A model generated the notes under the pieces. It searched no databases, was not told where the DNA came from, and saw nothing but the letters and a program-made list of their open reading frames with translations. A program made the translations under genes and the position numbers. Below are positions 55,329 through 62,432 of a DNA stretch of 64,000 bases, piece after piece. How positions within the stretch are numbered: the first letter of the stretch is position 1; every line of letters begins with the position of its first letter. Source of the stretch: Endozoicomonas gorgoniicola (GTDB taxonomy: Bacteria > Pseudomonadota > Gammaproteobacteria > Pseudomonadales > Endozoicomonadaceae); contig NZ_JAPFCC010000001.1 of NCBI RefSeq assembly GCF_025562715.2, positions 1,134,501-1,198,500 on the forward strand, read 5' to 3'.

Positions 55329-57305
55329 TTACCGCACCATGTGCAGAAAGTGCAGGTGCTTTTCATACTGGCTGACAATATCAGCAATGACCTGCTCTTT
55401 ATTCCAGCCCATAATGTCATAATCCTGCCCACCTTCCCTGAGGAACACTTCTGCACGGAAGTATTTACGCTCTTCCTCGTCTTCTTCATCCAGAACAAAA
55501 CTTGGCTGCAGGTAGGCTCTTGGAAATACCTGGTAGCTGAAATCGGTTTCCTCACCATGCAGGATATTCAGGGTCGGTGCGCTGGATTCCTGATCCAGCT
55601 CAACCGATGTATTGATCCCCTGGCTGATCAGCTCGCCAGCAACGGCTTCCATGGCAGGGATAACGACATCTTCACTAAAGCGATTGACATGAGCCCGGCG
55701 CGGGAAATGAACCAGGTTGTTAATGCGGGTTTGCCAGGATACGGATTTCTGCGACATAACGGGAGCCAGGTTAGTCTGGGTCAGGCTCTCTTTTTTGGCG
55801 GCGTCAATAGCCAGAGCCCTGAGCAGTCCATAGGTTGACATCATCAGAATAATGGAGAACGGCAGGGCACTGGCAATAGTTGCTGCCTGCAGTGTCTTCA
55901 GTCCGCCGGCCAGCATTAGCGCCATTGCTACCGCACCGATCAGGATGGACCAGAAAACCCTTTGCCACATGGGTGGATGGTCATGACCGTTGGACGCCAG
56001 AATATCAATCACCATGGCGCTGGAGTCGGACGAAGTGACGAAAAAAATGACCACCATCAGAATGGCGATAAACGAGAGCGCTTCAGAGAATGGGAACATC
56101 TCCAGAAACGTAAACAGTGCCAGAGAGGCGTCCTGCTGAACGACGGTGGCCAGTTGTCCGGCGGTGTCGTGCATAATGGCGTAGATAGCGGTATTACCGA
56201 ACACCGTCATCCACAAAAAGGTCAGGCCGGTTGGTACAAAAAGGACGCCGGTAACAAATTCACGAATGGTCCGGCCTTTGGAAATACGGGCAATGAACAT
56301 ACCGACAAAGGGAGACCATGACAGCCAGAATGCCCAGTAGAACAGGGTCCAGCCGCCTATCCAGTTAGTGCCTTCATAGGCGTAGAGGTTAAAAGTTTTA
56401 TCGACGATACCGGACAGGTAGCTACCGGTATTCTGCACAAACATCTGCAATAGCAGTACCGTAGGCCCCAGGAGAATGATCAGCAGAACCAGGGTCATCG
56501 CCAGCAGCAGGTTGGCTTCAGAAAGAAGGCGAATACCTTTATCAAGGCCGGTGGCAACGGATAGAGTAGCCAGTGCAGTAATGGCAATAACCAGTACGAC
56601 CTGTACCATCGGTGTGACGGGCAGGCCAAACAGATAATTAAGACCAGAGTTGACCTGCATCACACCCAGCCCCAGCGAGGTGGCAACGCCGAATACCGTA
56701 CCCAGAATGGCAAAAATATCGACGGCGTTACCGATGGGGCCATAAATTTTGTCGCCAATAACCGGATAAAGTGCGGAGCGCATGGTCAGGGGCAGTTCAT
56801 GGCGATAGCCGAAAAATGCCAGTATCAGGGCAACAATGGCGTAAATGGCCCAGGCATGCAGGCCCCAGTGGAAGAACGTCAGCGTCATTGCCTCTCTGGC
56901 AGCGTCCAGCGTACCCGCTTCGCCCACCGGTGGGCTGATGAAATGTATAACGGGTTCGGATACCCCGAAGAACATCAGGCCAATGCCCATACCGGCAGAA
57001 AACAGCATGGCAAACCAGGAGCCGAAGCTGAAATCGGGTTCCGCGTGGTCTGGTCCCAGCTTGATTTCGCCATAACGGGAAATGCCGAGGAAGGTGACAC
57101 AGAGCAGGATCAGGGCGACGACCAGAACATAGAACCAGCTGATGTTGTTGTTGATACTGGTCTGCATTCGGGAAAACAGCTCACTGGCATGGCCAGGAAA
57201 GGTAACGGTGTAGGCAACCAGGGCGAGTATCAGTACCGCTGAGCCAAAAAATACGGGCGGATTTAAAGTGTGTGGTATGGGGTTTGACGATGAGGTGTTT
57301 TGCAT
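55329..57305 (-). CDS. BCCT-family transporter, BetT-like (choline/betaine uptake)
   Basis: This 658-residue inner-membrane secondary transporter has 12 predicted helices. The BCCT hallmark region is GWTLFYWAFWLSWSPFVGMFIARISKGRTIREFV (~330-365), containing the conserved Trp-rich helix 8 signature. The long C-terminal cytoplasmic tail (YQVFPRAYLQPSFVLDEEDEEERKYFRAEVFLREGGQDYDIMGW…) is typical of BetT-type choline carriers, which are H+-coupled, though the coupling ion here is unproven. The tail participates in osmosensing in characterised relatives. It is divergent from the ProXWV-like operon, so both osmoprotectant uptake systems share a 263-bp promoter region. Confidence 0.9.
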   Translation of the reverse strand: MQNTSSSNPIPHTLNPPVFFGSAVLILALVAYTVTFPGHASELFSRMQTSINNNISWFYVLVVALILLCVTFLGISRYGEIKLGPDHAEPDFSFGSWFAMLFSAGMGIGLMFFGVSEPVIHFISPPVGEAGTLDAAREAMTLTFFHWGLHAWAIYAIVALILAFFGYRHELPLTMRSALYPVIGDKIYGPIGNAVDIFAILGTVFGVATSLGLGVMQVNSGLNYLFGLPVTPMVQVVLVIAITALATLSVATGLDKGIRLLSEANLLLAMTLVLLIILLGPTVLLLQMFVQNTGSYLSGIVDKTFNLYAYEGTNWIGGWTLFYWAFWLSWSPFVGMFIARISKGRTIREFVTGVLFVPTGLTFLWMTVFGNTAIYAIMHDTAGQLATVVQQDASLALFTFLEMFPFSEALSFIAILMVVIFFVTSSDSSAMVIDILASNGHDHPPMWQRVFWSILIGAVAMALMLAGGLKTLQAATIASALPFSIILMMSTYGLLRALAIDAAKKESLTQTNLAPVMSQKSVSWQTRINNLVHFPRRAHVNRFSEDVVIPAMEAVAGELISQGINTSVELDQESSAPTLNILHGEETDFSYQVFPRAYLQPSFVLDEEDEEERKYFRAEVFLREGGQDYDIMGWNKEQVIADIVSQYEKHLHFLHMVR

Positions 57306-57568
57306 AATTCAGGATGTGCCTGATGAAGGGGGGATGGGATAACCAGCGGACAGGGTAGTCAATGTTCTTGTCAGTCCATGATGGAGAAGCGAGATAGTAT
57401 AGATCAAATTATAGGAGATCAAATTATATTTACCTTTTGATCTTTTCTTATACAGAAAATACCCGTTGTTTTTACTGTATAAATAGCGATAGTTTGAATT
57501 AAATCTATTTGATAGGTAAATTGATAGCGAGATCATCTAAAAAATAACAAAGAGTATCTGGTTTTATT
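57306..57568. promoter_or_regulatory. Shared divergent promoter region of BCCT and betaine ABC genes
   Basis: This 263-bp AT-rich region separates two opposite osmoprotectant transporters. The run GATCAAATTATAGGAGATCAAATTATA around 57403-57428 contains two near-repeats of GATCAAATTATA. They could serve as regulator-binding sites, but no regulator gene is adjacent. Confidence 0.4.
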
Positions 57569-58588
57569 ATGAAATTTGCCTCTCTTGCCAGCCTTTCCCT
57601 TTCCCTTTCCCTGTCCGCAATTGCCCACCCCTCAGTCGCCGCTGATAAAGACCAGTGCGGTAAAGTGACACTGGCGGATATGAACTGGAATTCTGCCACG
57701 TTGATCGCCCATATCGATCAGTTTGTGCTGACCCATGCGTTTCACTGCAAAGTGGAACTGGTTCCCGGTGATACCATGCCCACCGGGGCGTCCATGATTG
57801 AAAAAGGTGAACCGGATATTGCACCTGAGTTCTGGAGCAACTCCATGAAAGAGGCGATTGACAAAGGCATCAGTGAGCGGCGTCTGCTGGTGGCGGGAAA
57901 GGCTTTGTCAGAAGGTGGGGAGGAAGGTTTCTGGGTGCCTGAATATCTGGTCAGGCAATACCCGGAGCTGAAGAGTATTGAGGGAGTCCTTAAGCACACA
58001 AAATTATTCGAGCATCCTGAATACTCTGACAAGTCTGCTTTTTATGGTTGCCCGGCAGGTTGGAACTGCCAGATTTCTGCGGGCAATCTGTTTAATGCCC
58101 TGAAACTTGGGCAGGCGGGCTTTGACCTGGTTGACCCCGGCTCGGGCGCTGCACTGTCCGGTTCTATTGCCCGTGCCTATGAACGACATGAGCCCTGGTT
58201 TGGTTACTACTGGGCACCGACCGCCGTGCTGGGTAAATACCGGATGGTAAAAGTGGACTTTGGAGTAAAGCCTGATATTAAAGAATTCCTGAGCTGTACA
58301 ACACAGGCTGATTGCCTGAGTCCTCAAGTCACTATGTACCCACCCTCACCGGTCAATACTCTGGTCACTGCCTCTTTTGCACAGCAGTCCCCTGAGGCTA
58401 TGGGCTACCTCGGCAGGCGCTCCTTTACCAATCAGCAGATGAACCAGTTGCTGGCCTGGATGGAAGACAGTCAGGCTGACGGTGAAATGGCAATGGAGTA
58501 CTTTCTCAGGGAGCATCAGGACGTGTGGCAGGTCTGGCTAACGGATGCTCAGGTTGAGCAGGTGGTTCAGGCTCTCAAACGTTTATAA
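57569..58588 (+). CDS. Glycine betaine-type ABC transporter substrate-binding protein (ProX/OpuAC family)
   Basis: This is a 339-residue periplasmic binding protein with a signal peptide of unusual repeat structure (ASLASLSLSLSLSAIAHPSVAA, cleavage near residue 25). The OpuAC-type domain begins with CGKVTLADMNWNSATLIAHIDQFVLTHAF and has GEPDIAPEFWSNSMKEAIDKG and FGYYWAPTAVLGKYRMVKVDF, typical of quaternary-amine binders. The ligand is likely glycine betaine, choline or a related osmolyte. The start ATG has only a weak AAAGAG upstream. It is first in the X-W-V-like operon, 17 bp before the permease gene. Confidence 0.88.
   Translation: MKFASLASLSLSLSLSAIAHPSVAADKDQCGKVTLADMNWNSATLIAHIDQFVLTHAFHCKVELVPGDTMPTGASMIEKGEPDIAPEFWSNSMKEAIDKGISERRLLVAGKALSEGGEEGFWVPEYLVRQYPELKSIEGVLKHTKLFEHPEYSDKSAFYGCPAGWNCQISAGNLFNALKLGQAGFDLVDPGSGAALSGSIARAYERHEPWFGYYWAPTAVLGKYRMVKVDFGVKPDIKEFLSCTTQADCLSPQVTMYPPSPVNTLVTASFAQQSPEAMGYLGRRSFTNQQMNQLLAWMEDSQADGEMAMEYFLREHQDVWQVWLTDAQVEQVVQALKRL
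57597..57620 (+). repeat. Hexanucleotide repeat in the ProX-like signal peptide
   Basis: CTTTCC is repeated three times followed by a variant CTGTCC, encoding Ser-Leu pairs in the hydrophobic core of the signal peptide. Copy changes would lengthen or shorten the core without frameshift. Confidence 0.8.
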
Positions 58589-58605
58589 GCAGGGAGGAGC
58601 TGACC

Positions 58606-59505
58606 ATGGCTGAGCATTCCTTCTGGAGTCGCTTCCCGCAGATGGACCGTGAACAGTTGTTGTCTATTCGTAAAACACTGGATGGGTTGTACCGGGATTT
58701 TTCCAGAGAGTACGGGGACACCATTGAAGCCCTGTTTGACCCGTTACTGGATTTCCTGGTCTGGTTTGAGCAGTTACTGACCGGGTCACCCTGGTGGCTG
58801 GTACTGGGTATTATTGTCGGAATTGTTTATCTCGCCAGCCGGTCAGTCAAACTTACGACCGCAGTAACCTTTGTTCTGTTACTGATTGGCTATTTTGGTA
58901 TGTGGCAGGACACCATGCGCACACTGAGCATGATAACGGTGTGTACCCTGCTGGCGATTGTGTTGGGAATACCGGTGGGTATTGCCATGGCGTTGTCAGA
59001 CAGAATGCAGAAAATCGTAACGCCGCTGCTGGATGTCATGCAGACCATGCCTGCCTTTGTTTACCTGATACCCGTGGTGATGTTACTGGGCATCGGCAAG
59101 ATTCCCGGACTCATCGCCGTCATTATTTATGCTATCCCGCCTGTGATTCGTCTGACCAATCTTGGCATTCGCCTGGTTGACCGGGAGGTGCTGGAAGCGT
59201 CCCGATCTTTTGGCGCAACAGCATGGCAGCGCCTGGTAGGCGTGCAGTTACCCTTGTCTATGCCAACCATTATGGCGGGTATAAACCAGACGATTATGAT
59301 GGCCCTGGCTATGGTGGTCATTGCTTCCATGATCGGAGTCAAAGGACTGGGGCAGCCGGTGCTGAAAGCGATTACTAACCAGTACTTTACTCTTGGCTTA
59401 TTGAATGGACTGGCGATTGTCGCCCTGGCCATTATTTTTGATCGGGTTTCCCAGTCCTGGGCTAAGCGTTCACAGCAGTATGGAGGGCAGCAACTTGACC
59501 AATAA
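58606..59505 (+). CDS. Glycine betaine-type ABC transporter permease (ProW family)
   Basis: This 299-residue inner-membrane permease has an N-terminal cytoplasmic stretch, then about six or seven helices. The conserved binding-protein-dependent permease loop is EASRSFGATAWQRLVGVQLPLSMPTIMAGINQTIMMAL (~195-232). VMQTMPAFVYLIPVVMLLGIGKIPG is characteristic of ProW/OpuAB. GGGAGGAGC precedes the ATG. It overlaps the ATPase gene that follows by about 11-26 bases depending on that gene's start. Confidence 0.93.
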   Translation: MAEHSFWSRFPQMDREQLLSIRKTLDGLYRDFSREYGDTIEALFDPLLDFLVWFEQLLTGSPWWLVLGIIVGIVYLASRSVKLTTAVTFVLLLIGYFGMWQDTMRTLSMITVCTLLAIVLGIPVGIAMALSDRMQKIVTPLLDVMQTMPAFVYLIPVVMLLGIGKIPGLIAVIIYAIPPVIRLTNLGIRLVDREVLEASRSFGATAWQRLVGVQLPLSMPTIMAGINQTIMMALAMVVIASMIGVKGLGQPVLKAITNQYFTLGLLNGLAIVALAIIFDRVSQSWAKRSQQYGGQQLDQ

Positions 59506-60700
59506 GGGTGAGCCACTGATCCGAATCAAGGATTTGTATAAGGTGTTTGGCAGAGACCCGGAGCAGGCGCTGCAGCAGGTTCGCTCGGGTGTTGATAAAG
59601 ATCAGCTGTTGCAGGATTCCGGACATACTCTGGCACTGCAGGCCATTAATCTGGAAATTTTTGCTGGTGAAGTGTTTGTTATTATGGGGCTGTCCGGTTC
59701 CGGCAAGTCGACCCTGATCAGGCATTTCAACCGCTTGATTGACCCAACCAGTGGTCAGCTGTATATAGAAGATAAAGATATACTGCAGTTGTCTGGTAAA
59801 GAGCTGGTTCAGTTTCGTCGTCATCGTTTATCGATGGTGTTTCAGCGTTTTGGCCTGATGCCGCATCTTACAACACTGGAAAATGTTGCCTATGGCCTGA
59901 AAATTCAGGGTGTCAGCAAGGCACAGCGGCAGCAACAGGCGCAGCAATGGCTGGAAACTGTAGGTCTGACCGGTTATGAACGGCACTATCCATCACAATT
60001 GTCGGGTGGACAGCAGCAGCGGGTAGGGCTGGCAAGAGCGCTGTGTACCGATGCCGATATTCTGTTGATGGATGAAGCCTTTTCGGCCCTGGACCCTTTG
60101 ATTCGCAGTGAAATGCAGGACTTGCTGATTGAGCTTCAGGACCGGCTGCATAAAACCATTGTTTTTATCACTCACGATCTGGACGAAGCCTTAAGACTTG
60201 GTGACCGTATTGCCATTCTTAAGGATGGAGCCATCCAGCAGGTGGGCAAGCCGGAAACCATATTGCTGGAGCCTGCCACGGAATACGTGGAAGCCTTTGT
60301 TCGGGACGTGAACCGGGCGCGTGCCCTGACGGTTGAGACTGTGATGAATCCGCCCATTGCCCGTATTACCGCCAGAACCATTGGTGAAGCGCTTGAGCAG
60401 ATGAAAAAACTGCCCGAGGATTACGGTTACTATGTGACGGAAGACGGTTATCAGGGGGGGCTGTTGCAGGAAACCCTGGAACAGGCTGCCAGAAAAAATT
60501 CAGAAGGAAAGCTGGTGCCTGACCTTTTTGAGGACTGGCCAGTCATCGCCCCCGACATGCTGATTGAAGAAGCATTGCCCGACACGCTGGAAGCTGACCA
60601 TCACCTGCCGGTTGTCGATAAACACGGTGATCTTCAGGGGCAGCTAAGCCGCGAATCTCTGGTGGAGGTGTTCAGCGAGGTCAGCCATGAGGGTGCTTAG
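59495..60700 (+). CDS. Glycine betaine-type ABC transporter ATP-binding protein (ProV family)
   Basis: This ~401-residue ATPase powers the ProXWV-like osmoprotectant importer. Walker A is GLSGSGKST, the signature motif SQLSGGQQQRVGLARAL, and Walker B ILLMDEAFSALDP. The C-terminal ~130 residues form CBS-like sensor domains (TVETVMNPPIARITARTIGEALEQM), used in ionic-strength sensing by relatives. The start is a choice: TTG 59495, with GGAGGG 7-8 bases upstream, or ATG 59480. Both overlap the permease gene. The stop is 3 bp from the convergent ion-channel gene's end. Confidence 0.93.
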   Translation: MTNKGEPLIRIKDLYKVFGRDPEQALQQVRSGVDKDQLLQDSGHTLALQAINLEIFAGEVFVIMGLSGSGKSTLIRHFNRLIDPTSGQLYIEDKDILQLSGKELVQFRRHRLSMVFQRFGLMPHLTTLENVAYGLKIQGVSKAQRQQQAQQWLETVGLTGYERHYPSQLSGGQQQRVGLARALCTDADILLMDEAFSALDPLIRSEMQDLLIELQDRLHKTIVFITHDLDEALRLGDRIAILKDGAIQQVGKPETILLEPATEYVEAFVRDVNRARALTVETVMNPPIARITARTIGEALEQMKKLPEDYGYYVTEDGYQGGLLQETLEQAARKNSEGKLVPDLFEDWPVIAPDMLIEEALPDTLEADHHLPVVDKHGDLQGQLSRESLVEVFSEVSHEGA

Positions 60701-60703
60701 CCG

Positions 60704-61537
60704 TCATTTCTCCTGTTTAAGCAACAGCTGTTTAATGTCGTCCAGTTGTTGCTGTAACTCCATTAATGTTGGCTCCCCCCTTTCTTTCCTTGCTTGTTTG
60801 CGGTCTTTCTGGCGCTCGTCTTCCAGTACATTGACCACTATGCCGATGATCATGTTCAGGAAAGCAAAGGCGGTAAAAAAGATAAAGCTCAGGAAGTACG
60901 CCCAACTGAGGGGATAGACCTCCATGGTTTCATACATCACATCGGTCCAGTCTTCAAACGTCATCACCCGGAACAGGGTCAGCATGCTGACGGCAATATC
61001 CCGCCACAGTTCTTTGTTGATGTCATGGAAGAAGGTGCTGCCTATAGCGGCATAAATATAGAAGATGATAAACATCAGCAGCAGTACGTAACCCAGCTGG
61101 GGAAGGGCTTTCAGAAGTGAGTTCAGCAGCAGCCGGAGTTCCGGGATAATGGACACCATTCTCAGCACACGGAAGATTCGGATCAGCCTGCCGATCAGTG
61201 CCATATCGGTGTTATCGATAGGGATAACGCTGACGACAACAATCAGCGTATCGAAAATATTCCACCCGGATTTAAAGAAGTTCTTTTTGTTCTCCTCTGC
61301 CAGAAAGCGGATGGTGATCTCTGCCAGAAAGAACAGGGTAATGCCCCAGTCCAGTACGGTGATAAGGTGTGAAACTTCCTCCGGAATTTCATAGGTTTTG
61401 GCCCCGATCACCAGGGCTGAGAAGATGATGATGGAAATCACCAGCAGCTCAAACACCTTGTTGGAGCGTATGGTATAGAAACGGGATTGCCAGCTGTTTT
61501 GTCGCATGAGTAAACGATTGTTGTTGTGGTTGGTCAT
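60704..61537 (-). CDS. Single-domain voltage-gated cation channel
   Basis: This is a 277-residue six-helix ion channel of the bacterial voltage-gated (BacNav-like) superfamily, functioning as a homotetramer. S4 carries regularly spaced arginines (GRLIRIFRVLRMVSIIP; Arg117, 120, 123, 126). The pore loop has filter TFEDWTD (residues 193-199), where characterised sodium channels have TLESW. S6 (FLSFIFFTAFAFLNMIIGIVVNVLE) is followed by a C-terminal basic linker and a short coiled coil (LMELQQQLDDIKQLLLKQ) for tetramer assembly. The extra acidic residues suggest divalent cation permeation, by analogy only. It is transcribed alone. Confidence 0.88.
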   Translation of the reverse strand: MTNHNNNRLLMRQNSWQSRFYTIRSNKVFELLVISIIIFSALVIGAKTYEIPEEVSHLITVLDWGITLFFLAEITIRFLAEENKKNFFKSGWNIFDTLIVVVSVIPIDNTDMALIGRLIRIFRVLRMVSIIPELRLLLNSLLKALPQLGYVLLLMFIIFYIYAAIGSTFFHDINKELWRDIAVSMLTLFRVMTFEDWTDVMYETMEVYPLSWAYFLSFIFFTAFAFLNMIIGIVVNVLEDERQKDRKQARKERGEPTLMELQQQLDDIKQLLLKQEK

Positions 61538-61682
61538 CGTATTTATAGAACAGTCATTTTAGCGGCAATTAAACAACTGACCAACGTTCGCTTCAGATAA
61601 ACTTTCCCGGCTGTCTTTAAAGCTAATCGTACCTGTGTAGAAAGAGGGCTGACCAGTAATAACCACGGGTCAGCCTGTTACA

Positions 61683-62432
61683 TCAGATCTGGTTGTAATA
61701 AAAGTCAACCGGCTGCTGGCCATTATGATGAATAATGGTGGTAGCTGGTCGGGTTGAAGCGATCAGTTTGCCATTACGGAAGGAGTGAGTGACAACGGCC
61801 TGACGACGTACCGCATCAAAAACCGATTCAGCATCCAGCAGAATCAGATTTGCCGGTTTGCCGGTTTCTATGCCGTAGCGGTCCTGAATGTTCAGGGCTC
61901 TGGCGCTGTTGCTGGTGATCAGTTCGATACCCCGGTTGATCTGGTCAAGCCCGGTCATCTGACAGCCTACCAGTCCTGTGAACAACACCTGTAGCATATT
62001 GCCGCCCTGCATCGGGAACCACTGATCCACAATGTTATCCTGACCGAAGCAGGCGTTCACACCCGCACCCAGCAGCTCTTCAATACGGGTGATACCACGA
62101 CGTTTCGGGTAAGTGTCCATTCGCCCCTGAAGGTTCAGGTTGGTCACCGGGTTGGCGATAAAGTGAATGCCTGATTTTTGCAACAGACGCATCAACTTGA
62201 CCACGTAGGCATTGTTGTAGGAGTGCATTGCCGTTGTATGGCTGGCGCTGACTCTCTGCCCCATGTTTCTTTCCAGTGCCAGACAGGCGACAGTTTCTAC
62301 AAAACGGGACTGCTCGTCGTCGATTTCATCGCAATGGATATCAATCAGTGCGTCGTATTTTTCCGCCAGTTCAAACACCGTATGCAGGGACTCAATACCG
62401 TATTCTCTGGTGTATTCAAAATGAGGAATGCC
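61683..62432 (-). pseudogene. codA: Cytosine deaminase, 3' part only (5' part cut off by an insertion)
   Basis: The remaining 249 or so residues match the C-terminal 60% of CodA, which deaminates cytosine to uracil. They run from GIPHFEYTREYGIESLHTVFELAEKYDALIDIHCDEIDDEQSRFVET through SASHTTAMHSYNNAYV and DTYPKRRGITRIEELL to GKPANLILLDAE. Metal-binding residues visible include the His of IDIHCDE and SASHTTA. At about 62432 similarity stops: the next upstream codons run into a TAG and then an AT-rich element with a serine recombinase gene. The N-terminal metal-binding HxH is therefore absent here. The missing part may lie beyond the inserted element, outside the window. Confidence 0.88.
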
